A stretch of DNA of 64,000 nucleotides from Flavobacterium sp. CF108 (GTDB lineage: Bacteria; Bacteroidota; Bacteroidia; Flavobacteriales; Flavobacteriaceae), in contig NZ_FQWW01000001.1 in assembly GCF_900129795.1 (NCBI RefSeq), positions 1,116,001 to 1,180,000 of the forward strand, in the 5' to 3' direction. The position numbers were made by a program, and so were the translations under genes. Under the pieces are notes generated by a model, which worked only from the letters and a program-made list of their open reading frames with translations, was not told the origin of the DNA and ran no database searches. Below are positions 24,818 through 33,390 of this stretch, in pieces (the stretch's first letter is position 1; each line of letters starts with the position of its first letter).

Positions 24818-27112
24818 ATGAAACATAATTTAATACTATTCTTAGCCCTAATAAGCTTTTCTGCTTCTTATAGTCAGGATTACACAAGTACAGATAATGG
24901 TGCAGTAACTGATACTGTAAAAAACAAAAAAGGAGAAATCCTTAATGAAGTATTAATCACGGCAAATAAACCTAAAAAGCCAGTTGAAGCAGCACGTTCA
25001 GGTATTAAAGTAATGGACTTGCCACAAAGCGTTCAGGTTATTGGCAGCGAAGTAATCGAACAACAACAAGCAATTAGATTAAGTGAAGTAGTAAAAAACC
25101 TTAATGGTGTTTATGTAGGATCTGCTCGTGGCGGTGCGCAGGAATCATTCTTTTCAAGAGGATATGATATGAGTGCTAACAATATGTTTAAAAATGGCTT
25201 TAGATATAATGCCGGTTCTATACCTGAAGTTTCTTCTTTAGAAAAAGTTGAATTTTTAAAAGGAGGTTCAGCTTTATTGTATGGAAATGTTGCTCCTGGC
25301 GGAATCATGAATTTAGTTACCAAAACGCCAAAATTTACAAGAGGTGGAGAAGTTTCTATGCAAATGGGAAGTTACTCTTATTATAAACCATCTGTTGATT
25401 TTTACGGACCTTTAAATAAATCTATTGCTTACAGATTTACAGGATCTTATGAAAATTCAGAAAGCTTTAGGGATTTTGTAAAGAACGAACGTATTTATAT
25501 AAACCCTTCTTTCCTATTTCATCTTTCAGATAAAACCCAAATTACATTACAAGGAGATTATCTAAGTGCTGACTGGACTCCGGATTTTGGAACCGGAATT
25601 TACGGAAAAACAATTTTAGACTTACCTCGTAACGAATATTTCGGAGCACTTTGGTCAACAGCAAATACTAAATCTTCCAGCGCTTCATTATTGCTTAATC
25701 ATGATTTCAATGCCAATTGGAAATTAAATTTTAATTCTTCTTACCAATCTTACAGAAGAACACAAACTTCTACAGCACAATTAAGTACAATTGATGTAAA
25801 TGGAAACTGGAAACGTGGTTTGACAAAGGCGGATGCTGCCGAACAAATATTTGGAGACCAATTAAGTCTACAGGGAAATTTTAATACCGGAAGCATTAAA
25901 CATCAAATATTTACTGGAGTGGATTATGAAAATTCTCTTGCTCCTAGTTACACTTTTGGATTTTATGCTCCTGGAAAACCGGCAGACCTTTTAACAACAG
26001 AAGCTACGGCTATAAATTTAAATACTTACGATTATAGCACCCAAAGTACTGTTATTCCTTATCCAACAAGAACTACGCAATTAGCCAGTACAGAAACACA
26101 GCGTTTTGGAGCCTATTTTCAAGATTTAGTTTCGATTAATCAATACATCAAAGTTCTGGCGGGATTACGTTGGTCATGGCAGCAAGGCGAAGCTACGACT
26201 ACAAAAGAAGTGATAGAGAAAAAGAATAATGTAAATGTCATTACAACTGCTTATGAAGATGCAATACCTGTAACTGGTGCTAAAACTATAAACAAAGCTT
26301 TTTCACCAAAAGCAGGATTGGTAGTACAGCCAACTAAAGATTTGTCTTTGTTTGCAAGTTATTCAAACTCTTTTACTCCAAATACAGGAACGACAGTAGA
26401 TGCAAAACCATTAGATCCATCTATTATAGATCAATATGAAGTTGGTGTGAAAAAAGATTTTTTTAGAGGTCTTTTGACTACTAACATAACTCTATATCAA
26501 ATTACCAATAATAATTTAGCACAAACAGCTCAATATTTATCAGACGGTGTTACACAAAACGTTAATACTAATCTAAAAGAATTAGTTGGAGCTACAAAAG
26601 GAAAAGGAGTCGAAATAGATATTACTGCGAGCCCCGTAGAAGGTTTGAATATTATGGCTGGTTACAGTTTTAATGAAACCAAAGTATCTAAATCATCTGG
26701 TACAAGCGGAAGCCTTGTTGTTGGAGATGTTTTAGCAAGAACTCCAAAAAACACTGCCAATTTGAGTTTTTTCTACAAATTGCCTAGTGGTTTATTAAAA
26801 GGAGTAACTTTTGGAGCGATTGGAAATTATGTTGGAGATCGTACAGGAGGTTGGAATGATGATTATTTATGGACAGAAAACACACCTTCAACCAATCCAA
26901 AAACATATACGGTAACAATTAGAGATCGTGATATTCCTTTGGAAGGTTATGTTACTGTAGATGCTTCTCTTGGGTATGAATGGAAAAAATTCTCCATCTT
27001 ATGCAGATTATCAAATATAACAAACGAATTGAATTATACCGTTCACGAAAATTATAGTGTAAACCCAATTGCACCTAGACAAGTAATGACAAGTCTGCGT
27101 TATAAATTCTAA
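24818..27112 (+). CDS. TonB-dependent siderophore receptor
   Basis: This 764-residue outer-membrane receptor has a signal peptide ending near SASYSQ (about residue 20). A TonB-box-like region (EVLITANKPKKPVEAA) follows, then the plug with MDLPQSVQVIGSEVIEQQQA and LEKVEFLKGGSALLYGNVAP, which is characteristic of FhuA/FpvA-type siderophore receptors. The barrel ends QVMTSLRYKF with the terminal aromatic. It lacks the carboxypeptidase-like N-terminal domain seen in the other receptor. It probably imports a ferric siderophore; the ligand is not visible in the sequence. No Fur box was identified by eye. Confidence 0.93.
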   Translation: MKHNLILFLALISFSASYSQDYTSTDNGAVTDTVKNKKGEILNEVLITANKPKKPVEAARSGIKVMDLPQSVQVIGSEVIEQQQAIRLSEVVKNLNGVYVGSARGGAQESFFSRGYDMSANNMFKNGFRYNAGSIPEVSSLEKVEFLKGGSALLYGNVAPGGIMNLVTKTPKFTRGGEVSMQMGSYSYYKPSVDFYGPLNKSIAYRFTGSYENSESFRDFVKNERIYINPSFLFHLSDKTQITLQGDYLSADWTPDFGTGIYGKTILDLPRNEYFGALWSTANTKSSSASLLLNHDFNANWKLNFNSSYQSYRRTQTSTAQLSTIDVNGNWKRGLTKADAAEQIFGDQLSLQGNFNTGSIKHQIFTGVDYENSLAPSYTFGFYAPGKPADLLTTEATAINLNTYDYSTQSTVIPYPTRTTQLASTETQRFGAYFQDLVSINQYIKVLAGLRWSWQQGEATTTKEVIEKKNNVNVITTAYEDAIPVTGAKTINKAFSPKAGLVVQPTKDLSLFASYSNSFTPNTGTTVDAKPLDPSIIDQYEVGVKKDFFRGLLTTNITLYQITNNNLAQTAQYLSDGVTQNVNTNLKELVGATKGKGVEIDITASPVEGLNIMAGYSFNETKVSKSSGTSGSLVVGDVLARTPKNTANLSFFYKLPSGLLKGVTFGAIGNYVGDRTGGWNDDYLWTENTPSTNPKTYTVTIRDRDIPLEGYVTVDASLGYEWKKFSILCRLSNITNELNYTVHENYSVNPIAPRQVMTSLRYKF

Positions 27113-27183
27113 AATTTTGAATTAGATTTTGTCCATTGAGCATTTTTCTGATTATTATAAATTAGAATGTTTTTGGAAACTTT

Positions 27184-27216
27184 AAACCTCATCTTGCAAA
27201 AGGTGAGGTTTTTTGT
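27184..27216 (+). terminator. Terminator of the siderophore receptor gene
   Basis: AAACCTCATCTT pairs with AGGTGAGGTTT across GCAAA, followed by a T run. Its position argues against translating the next gene from the in-frame ATG at 27167. Confidence 0.85.
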
Positions 27217-27289
27217 TTTGTTAAAAAATGTGTCTCATTTTATAAGTACTTTTGTTCGTATAAACCATTCTAAATCGCAAAATCCAAAT

Positions 27290-28606
27290 ATGTCTGATTC
27301 TACAAAAAACCAATTAAAGAAAAGTTTAGGCTTAAGTTTTAATATTGCCGTATTAATTGGAGGAACAATTGGAGTTGGAATTTTACGAACTCCGGGAAAT
27401 ATTGCAGAATTGCTCAATAATTACTGGCTCATTCTGGCATCCTGGCTTTTTGGAGGTTTATACGTTTTGTTAGGCGCCAATTCGTATGCCGAACTTGCAA
27501 CGATGTTACCAAAAGCAGGAGGATCTTATAATTATATTAAAAGAGCTTTTGGCGAATATGCAGGATTTCTCTCAGGTTGGTTTGATTATATCACAAATGC
27601 CATTCCGCCTGCATTTTACTGTATTGTAATCAGTGAATATATGATCATTTTGTTTCCGGCTCTTGCTAATTATTCAACAGTAATGGCAATTTCTTTATTG
27701 GCGGCTTTTGTATTGATTCATTTAAGTGGTGTAAAAAACGGAAGTGTGATTCAACAGATTACCAGTTTCCTGAAAGTAATTTGTTTCGTGGCTTTGGTTG
27801 TAGCTTGCTTTATGTATTCAGGCGTTAAAATTCCGCCTATAAAAACGGATAATTCGTTCTTTCAAATTGGTTTAGTATTTGGATTTTTCAAATCATTGCA
27901 ATTAATAATCGGAACTTATAATGGCTGGAATGCAGTTTGCTTTTTTGCGGAAGAAAATGACGATCCCGGTAAAAATATTCCGAAATCTTTATACAGCGGT
28001 GTTTTACTTGTTGTTGCCATTTATGTTTTGGTAAATGCGGCATTCTTTCATGTTTTACCTATTGAAACTTTAGCCAAATCAAATCTGGCTGCCGCCGATG
28101 TTGCTAAAATTCTATTTGGAGAAAACGGCGCTATTATCGTAACGATAATTTCAATATTTTCTTTAATCAGTATTTTGAATGCTTTTATGATGATTCCGCC
28201 AAGAATTCTTTACGGATTAAGTCGTGACGGATTTTTTATCGAAAAAGGAACTAATGTAAATAAAGGCGGAACGCCAATTGTGGCACTTTTGGTTTCGTCC
28301 TTTTTCAGTTTATTACTAATTATTTTTGTAGGCTCTTTTGAAGTTTTGTTTGGATTCGCCGCTTTTATCTCCATTATCGTTTGGGGACTGGCCTATTTTT
28401 CACTTTTAAAACTAAGAACTTCTGAGCCAGATTTACCAAGACCTTATCGTTCGTTTTGGTATCCGTGGACAACGATAATTGCTATTATTGCATCTATTGC
28501 TTTATTGATTGGGTTTATTTACAGTGATCCAAAAAGCTTTATTGTTATCTTGGGAATTACAGTGGTTTCTTATCCATTGTTTTTGGCTTTAAGGAAGAAA
28601 CTATAA
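27290..28606 (+). CDS. APC family amino acid permease
   Basis: I start this gene at 27290 (MSDSTKNQLKKSLGLSFN), 438 residues. The longer frame from 27167 would cross the preceding terminator and adds a non-conserved tail. The first membrane helix carries GGTIGVGILRTPG, the helix-1 substrate-binding motif of amino acid/polyamine/organocation permeases. About twelve membrane helices follow, with NGWNAVCFFAEENDDPGKNI, a typical helix 6 region and loop, in the middle. It probably takes up or exchanges amino acids across the inner membrane. Confidence 0.92.
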   Translation: MSDSTKNQLKKSLGLSFNIAVLIGGTIGVGILRTPGNIAELLNNYWLILASWLFGGLYVLLGANSYAELATMLPKAGGSYNYIKRAFGEYAGFLSGWFDYITNAIPPAFYCIVISEYMIILFPALANYSTVMAISLLAAFVLIHLSGVKNGSVIQQITSFLKVICFVALVVACFMYSGVKIPPIKTDNSFFQIGLVFGFFKSLQLIIGTYNGWNAVCFFAEENDDPGKNIPKSLYSGVLLVVAIYVLVNAAFFHVLPIETLAKSNLAAADVAKILFGENGAIIVTIISIFSLISILNAFMMIPPRILYGLSRDGFFIEKGTNVNKGGTPIVALLVSSFFSLLLIIFVGSFEVLFGFAAFISIIVWGLAYFSLLKLRTSEPDLPRPYRSFWYPWTTIIAIIASIALLIGFIYSDPKSFIVILGITVVSYPLFLALRKKL

Positions 28607-28674
28607 TGTAGAATTTCTGCTGACATACTGTTGTCACTTAATATGATTTAATTTGCAATATTAAAACATAAAAA

Positions 28675-29298
28675 ATGAGCAAATTAGATTTAGTAAAAAC
28701 TGACAAAGTATATTATACCGCTAAAATTAAGCCTGAAATACTTCATATAGAGAAAACAAATTATATATCGATTACTGGTAAAGGAGATCCTTCAGGAAAA
28801 GAATTTTCAGAAAAAATTCAAGCGCTATATGCCGCAGCTTATGTTATTAAATTTATGCTGAAGGCCGCAAATAATGATTTTGTTGTTCCGAAACTAGAAG
28901 CATTATGGAGTTTTGACGACAAAAAATACAAAGGTATTTCTATGGATGAAGCACCTATAAAGATACCTCGCAGTGAATGGGACTACAGAATTATGATCAG
29001 GATGCCGGATTTTGTAACTAGAGAACAAGCCGAAGAAGCTATTGATACAGCTGCTAATAAAAAACAAATCGAATTAGCAAAAGCAATCGAATTTTATGAA
29101 ATGACAGAAGGTAAAGTGGTACAGATTCTTCATGTTGGACCTTTTGAAAATGAACCGCAAACGTTGAAAAAGATCCATGAATTTACTACGATAAACAATT
29201 TGCAGAAAAACGGATTACATCATGAAATTTATTTATCAGACTTTCGTAAAACATCTCCTGAGAAATTAAAAACTATACTCAGAGAACCTGTAAAATAG
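28675..29298 (+). CDS. GyrI-like small-molecule-binding domain protein
   Basis: This 207-residue soluble protein belongs to the GyrI-like/SOUL-type superfamily as I recognise it. It has NYISITGKGDPSGKEFSEKI, EALWSFDDKKYKG and KVVQILHVGPFENEPQTLKK, the last being the hallmark of the second repeat. Such stand-alone proteins bind small molecules; some hydrolyse electrophilic ligands. There is no DNA-binding domain. It lies between the permease and the convergent valS gene and shares a bidirectional terminator with valS. Confidence 0.85.
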   Translation: MSKLDLVKTDKVYYTAKIKPEILHIEKTNYISITGKGDPSGKEFSEKIQALYAAAYVIKFMLKAANNDFVVPKLEALWSFDDKKYKGISMDEAPIKIPRSEWDYRIMIRMPDFVTREQAEEAIDTAANKKQIELAKAIEFYEMTEGKVVQILHVGPFENEPQTLKKIHEFTTINNLQKNGLHHEIYLSDFRKTSPEKLKTILREPVK

Positions 29299-29300
29299 CA

Positions 29301-29326
29301 AACCCGACAGGAAAACCTGTCGGGTT
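29301..29326. terminator. Bidirectional terminator of the CCCGACAGG repeat type
   Basis: AACCCGACAGG pairs perfectly with CCTGTCGGGTT across AAAA. It lies 3 nt after the GyrI-like stop codon and 30 nt after the valS stop (minus). The same palindrome type recurs at 32706-32738 and 33328-33373. Confidence 0.8.
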
Positions 29327-29355
29327 ATGATATCATAATTCAAGAGAATTGATTC

Positions 29356-31989
29356 TTATTTCAAACCAGCTAAACTCTGCTCGATTGTAGCAATTTTTGC
29401 TAAAGCATCGGCTTGTTTTTGTTTCTCTATATTTAAAACTTTTTCCGGAGCTCCGTTTACGAATTTTTCGTTTGAAAGTTTTGCTTCTACAGATTTCAGG
29501 AATCCTTTTGTATAATTCAATTCTTCTGTCAGTTTTGCAATTTCTGCTTCAACATCAATATTTCCTGTAATCGGAATGAAATATTCATTTGATTTTACAC
29601 GGAAAGATAATGCACCGTCAACTTTTGCAGAAACATATTCAAAAGCAGAAACATTTCCTAATTTTGTTACGATTGAATCAAAATGCGTTGTTAAATTCTC
29701 ACTGTTAATCGCTTTTAATTCGATAGTATCTTTAAACGGAATATTTTTGTCTTTTCTGATGGTTCTAATTCCAGAAATTACTTCTGTAATATTATCAAAA
29801 TCAGAAATTAAATCAGCATTAAATGGTTTTAATTCCGGCCAAGTTGAAACAATCAAAGCCTCTTCTGGAGTTCTGTCGGCAATTAACTGCCAGATTTCTT
29901 CCGTTAAGAAAGGCATAAATGGGTGAAGTAATTTCAAATTACTTTCTAACATTTCGATTGCTTTATCAAACGTTGCTTTATCAATTGGCTGTTGATACGC
30001 TGGTTTAATCATTTCTAAGAACCAAGAACAGAAATCGTCCCAAACCAATTTATAGATTGCCATAAGAGAATCTGAAATTCTGTATTTCTCAAAATTATCT
30101 TCAATGTCAACTAAAGTCTGCTGTAATTTCGCTTCGTACCATTCGATTGCCACTTTTGATGATTCTGGCTGTGGAATTGTTTCTGAAACTTCCCATCCTT
30201 TTATTAATTTAAAGGCATTCCAGATTTTATTTGTGAACGATTTTCCCTGAAGGCATAATTCTTCATCAAACATAATATCGTTTCCTGCAGAAGCGCTTAA
30301 AAGCAATCCTACACGAACACCATCGGCACCAAATTTATCGATCAAATCTAAAGGATCAGGAGAATTTCCTAATGATTTAGACATTTTACGACGTTGTTTA
30401 TCACGTACTAAACCTGTTAAATATACATTTGTAAAAGGTTTTTCGCCAGTATATTCATAACCTGCGATAATCATTCTGGCAACCCAGAAAAATAAAATAT
30501 CCGGACCTGTAACTAAGTCGTTTGTTGGATAATAGTATTTGAAATCCTCATTTTCAGGATTTACAATACCATCAAAAACTGACATTGGCCATAACCATGC
30601 AGAAAACCAAGTATCTAAAGCATCAACATCTTGTCTTAAATTGTCGATTGTTAATTGTTGATTGTTAGTTTTTTCTTGTGCTAATTTTAAAGCGTCTTCA
30701 ATGTTTTCAGCAACAACGAAATCTTCTTTTCCATCACCATAATAGTAGGCAGGAATTCTGTGCCCCCACCATAACTGACGAGAAATATTCCAATCGCGAA
30801 TGTTGTTTAACCAATGTGCATAAGTATTTTCGAAACGTTTTGGATGTAATTTAATATCTCCCGTTTCTAAAACAGATTTAATTGCAGGTTTTACCAATTC
30901 TTCCATTTTCAAAAACCATTGATCTGATAATCTTGGTTCGATTACAGCTTTAGTTCTTTCAGATGTTCCTACTTTATTTAAATGGATTTCGGTTTTTGCC
31001 AAAGCTCCAATTTCTTCCAGTTCTTTTGCAATTTCAGTACGAACTACAAAACGGTCTTTTCCTTGATAATGTAATCCGAAGCTATTTAATGTAGCATCTT
31101 CATTAAAAATATCAACGATTTCAAGATTGTGTTTTTCACCTAATGTTTTATCGTTCATGTCGTGCGCAGGAGTTACTTTTAAACATCCTGTTCCGAATTC
31201 AACGTCTACATACTCATCTTCTATAATAGGAATTACTCTGCCGCAAATAGGAACGATTGCGCTTTTACCTTTTAAATCTGTAAAACGCTCATCGTTTGGA
31301 TTGATACAAATTGCAGTATCTCCAAAAATTGTTTCCGGACGAGTTGTGGCAATGGTCAAAAATTCCTCAGTTCCTTCGATTTTATATTTTAAGAAAAAAA
31401 GTTTTCCTTGTTGTTCTTCATAAATAACTTCTTCATCAGATAAAGTCGTTTTTGCTTCCGGATCCCAGTTTACCATTCGGTATCCTCTGTAGATTAATCC
31501 TTTGTTGTATAAATCAACAAAAGAATGAATTACAGCTGCCGACATATCTGGATCCATTGTAAATTTAGTACGTTCCCAATCGCATGAAGCTCCTAATTTT
31601 TTAAGTTGTTCAAGAATTGTTCCGCCGTATTTATGTGTCCATTCCCAAGCGTGTGCCAAAAATTCTTCACGAGTTAAATCGTTTTTATTTATTCCTTCTG
31701 CTTTCAATTTAGCCACAACTTTTGCTTCAGTTGCAATAGATGCGTGATCCGTTCCCGGAACCCAGCAGGCATTAAAACCTTTTAAACGTGCTCTACGAAT
31801 TAAAACATCCTGAATAGTATTATTCAACATATGTCCCATATGCAAGACACCAGTGACGTTTGGAGGCGGAATTACAATAGTATACGGCGTTCTATGATCT
31901 GGTTCTGAATGAAAATAGTTGTTTTTCATCCAGTAATCATACCATTTGTTCTCAATCGTCTTAGCGTCAAATTGTGCTGGAATTGTCAT
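29356..31989 (-). CDS. valS: Valyl-tRNA synthetase
   Basis: ValRS charges tRNA-Val with valine and edits misactivated threonine. The 877-residue length is normal. The class I HIGH motif is HMGH (residues 50-53) within PPPNVTGVLHMGHMLN. KMSKS is at 535-539. The anticodon-binding domain and a C-terminal coiled-coil arm (KQKQADALAKIATIEQSL) follow. Residues 442-450 (NNQQLTIDN), near the end of the insertion before DALDTWFSAWLWP, are encoded by a stretch that looks like a dispersed intergenic repeat. The flanking conserved blocks are intact, so the enzyme should work. Confidence 0.97.
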   Translation of the reverse strand: MTIPAQFDAKTIENKWYDYWMKNNYFHSEPDHRTPYTIVIPPPNVTGVLHMGHMLNNTIQDVLIRRARLKGFNACWVPGTDHASIATEAKVVAKLKAEGINKNDLTREEFLAHAWEWTHKYGGTILEQLKKLGASCDWERTKFTMDPDMSAAVIHSFVDLYNKGLIYRGYRMVNWDPEAKTTLSDEEVIYEEQQGKLFFLKYKIEGTEEFLTIATTRPETIFGDTAICINPNDERFTDLKGKSAIVPICGRVIPIIEDEYVDVEFGTGCLKVTPAHDMNDKTLGEKHNLEIVDIFNEDATLNSFGLHYQGKDRFVVRTEIAKELEEIGALAKTEIHLNKVGTSERTKAVIEPRLSDQWFLKMEELVKPAIKSVLETGDIKLHPKRFENTYAHWLNNIRDWNISRQLWWGHRIPAYYYGDGKEDFVVAENIEDALKLAQEKTNNQQLTIDNLRQDVDALDTWFSAWLWPMSVFDGIVNPENEDFKYYYPTNDLVTGPDILFFWVARMIIAGYEYTGEKPFTNVYLTGLVRDKQRRKMSKSLGNSPDPLDLIDKFGADGVRVGLLLSASAGNDIMFDEELCLQGKSFTNKIWNAFKLIKGWEVSETIPQPESSKVAIEWYEAKLQQTLVDIEDNFEKYRISDSLMAIYKLVWDDFCSWFLEMIKPAYQQPIDKATFDKAIEMLESNLKLLHPFMPFLTEEIWQLIADRTPEEALIVSTWPELKPFNADLISDFDNITEVISGIRTIRKDKNIPFKDTIELKAINSENLTTHFDSIVTKLGNVSAFEYVSAKVDGALSFRVKSNEYFIPITGNIDVEAEIAKLTEELNYTKGFLKSVEAKLSNEKFVNGAPEKVLNIEKQKQADALAKIATIEQSLAGLK

Positions 31990-31992
31990 TTA

Positions 31993-32107
31993 TTAGGTTG
32001 TTTAATCGTTTAACTGTTTAATCGTTTTTTTGTTTAACTGTTTAATTGATTTTTGCTTTTTCAAATCATCAATCGATTAAACGAATTAACGATTAAACAA
32101 TTAAACA
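31993..32107. repeat. TTTAATCG-type short-period repeat, inverted arms
   Basis: At 31997-32052 units of GTTTAATC / GTTTAACT repeat with an 8-9 nt period. At 32069-32107 the complementary orientation appears (CGATTAAAC, GAATTAAC, GATTAAAC, AATTAAAC). The arms can form a long imperfect hairpin. Related clusters are at 42787-42868, 43255-43315 and 51045-51090. It occupies the valS leader. Confidence 0.75.
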
Positions 32108-32243
32108 GAAAAATTGGTTCAATTTTTGTAATTGTAATTGACAGCAAAAGTAAATAATTAAGTACACTATAAAAAGCGAATTAATAATTTGTGTGTTAAT
32201 TAAAAGAATGTATATTTACTTACAACTTAAAAATAATTTCAAG

Positions 32244-32624
32244 ATGAAAAATGTTGCCTCTTTTATTGCTGTCGTATTGTTTAGCGCAATAGGTTATGCA
32301 CAAAATGGCCCAAAAATTGAATTTGCAGCCCCGGACAATACAATTGATTATGGAAAAATTTCTAAGACTGATAATGGAGTTCGCTCCTTTGAGTTTACTA
32401 ACACCGGCGATGCACCGCTTTTAATTATTGGCGCAGAATCGACTGTTAGTTCTATAGTTGTTACAAAACCTGCAGCAGCTGTAATGCCTGGTAAAAAAGG
32501 AAAAATTGATGTTAAATATAACATGACAGCTGGTCCAATTCGTAAAACAATTACGGTTGAAACCAACGCTGTAAATTATCCTGATGGCCGCGTTGCCTTA
32601 AAAATTAAAGGTGAAGTTTTATAA
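32244..32624 (+). CDS. DUF1573 domain-containing exported protein
   Basis: I start this gene at 32244 (MKNVASFIAVVLFSAIGYAQ), which gives a clean signal peptide and 126 residues. The mature part, IDYGKISKTDNGVRSFEFTN and TGDAPLLIIGAESTVSS, is typical of the DUF1573/ASPM-SPD-2-Hydin-like immunoglobulin fold, very common in Bacteroidota secreted proteins. A second half with VMPGKKGKIDVKYN completes one domain. It is likely periplasmic or surface-associated, with a scaffolding rather than catalytic role. A terminator follows. Confidence 0.9.
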   Translation: MKNVASFIAVVLFSAIGYAQNGPKIEFAAPDNTIDYGKISKTDNGVRSFEFTNTGDAPLLIIGAESTVSSIVVTKPAAAVMPGKKGKIDVKYNMTAGPIRKTITVETNAVNYPDGRVALKIKGEVL

Positions 32625-32648
32625 CAAAAATTAAATCTAATAAATAGT

Positions 32649-32684
32649 AAAAGCTGTTTCTTAAATTTAGAAACGGCTTTTTTT
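32649..32684 (+). terminator. Terminator of the DUF1573 gene
   Basis: AAAGCTGTTTCT pairs with AGAAACGGCTTT across TAAATTT, followed by a T run. Confidence 0.85.
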
Positions 32685-32705
32685 ATGGTTATATTTTCCA
32701 AAATT

Positions 32706-32738
32706 AAACCCGACAGGTTTTAAAAACCTGTCGGGTTT
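32706..32738. terminator. Palindromic hairpin of the CCCGACAGG repeat type
   Basis: AAACCCGACAGGTTTT pairs with AAAACCTGTCGGGTTT, a perfect stem of about 16 bp. It lies 16 nt past the minus-strand lipoprotein stop codon and probably acts as its terminator. Confidence 0.8.
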
Positions 32739-32753
32739 AGCAATCTTTCTTCT

Positions 32754-33239
32754 TTATTTCTTCACAGCACATTCAGCTGTATCAAATTTATATTTTACAC
32801 TAATAAAATCGATAGGTTTATCTTTTACTAAATAAGTAACTCCCATTGTAGTCTGCATTGTTCCGTTTCCTAAAATAAGCTGTTTGTCTTTCTTTAAAAA
32901 TGCCATTGGATTTTTAAACGTTTTGTCTTTAGTTGCTAAATCCTTAAAAGTATAATCTGCAAATAAAGTATCTCCATGAAATTCACCCTTAATTTCACCA
33001 GTTCTTACTGTTGAAGGCGCAACTTTCATAATCATATTTCCACTTAATTTTCCATTTTTTAAAGTGTTAAGCTTTAATTGAAGAGTATCTTTTTCATATA
33101 TTGCCTGATAACACTCCGTTTTTACAACTATTTCAGCATCAGCTTTTGCTGTTTCTATTTGTTTTTGTTTTTCTTCATTTTTACAGCTTTGAAATCCAAT
33201 GCAGATAACAAGCAGACAAGGTAAAACTAGGTTTTTCAT
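32754..33239 (-). CDS. Hypothetical lipoprotein
   Basis: This 161-residue protein has a lipoprotein signal MKNLVLPCLLVICIGFQSCK with lipobox FQSC (likely Cys19). A charged helix follows (KNEEKQKQIETAKADAEIVV), and then a beta-rich domain of about 120 residues (LNTLKNGKLSGNMIMK, FHGDTLFADYTFKDLATKDK). I recognise similar Flavobacterium lipoproteins but no named family. A palindromic terminator follows on the minus strand. A single-gene unit is likely. Confidence 0.7.
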   Translation of the reverse strand: MKNLVLPCLLVICIGFQSCKNEEKQKQIETAKADAEIVVKTECYQAIYEKDTLQLKLNTLKNGKLSGNMIMKVAPSTVRTGEIKGEFHGDTLFADYTFKDLATKDKTFKNPMAFLKKDKQLILGNGTMQTTMGVTYLVKDKPIDFISVKYKFDTAECAVKK

Positions 33240-33327
33240 ATTTCAATATTTTGTTTCGAGGTTATTTTATAAAATTAAATAAAAAAGAAGCCAAGAAAAA
33301 GATTTTATGAAACTTTTCTATAAAAAT

Positions 33328-33373
33328 AAAACCCGACAGTCCCGAAGCTTCGGGATAAAAACCTGTCGGGTTT
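33328..33373. terminator. CCCGACAGG palindrome with a second palindrome nested in its loop
   Basis: AAACCCGACAG (33328-33338) pairs with CTGTCGGGTTT (ending 33373). The loop holds the perfect palindrome TCCCGAAGCTTCGGGA, itself a dispersed repeat type. It lies 17 nt after the OmpA-family stop codon on the minus strand and is probably its terminator. Confidence 0.8.
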
Positions 33374-33390
33374 ACTATGCTTCAAAAAAA

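Noticed and set aside
27167..27289. Longer N-terminus for the APC permease
   Set aside because: It would run through the terminator of the upstream receptor gene and adds a non-permease-like tail.
29576..29926. 116-codon plus-strand frame inside valS
   Set aside because: It is a shadow of the conserved minus-strand gene with no domain of its own.
32193..32243. Longer N-terminus for the DUF1573 protein
   Set aside because: The internal ATG at 32244 starts a typical signal peptide; the extension does not.
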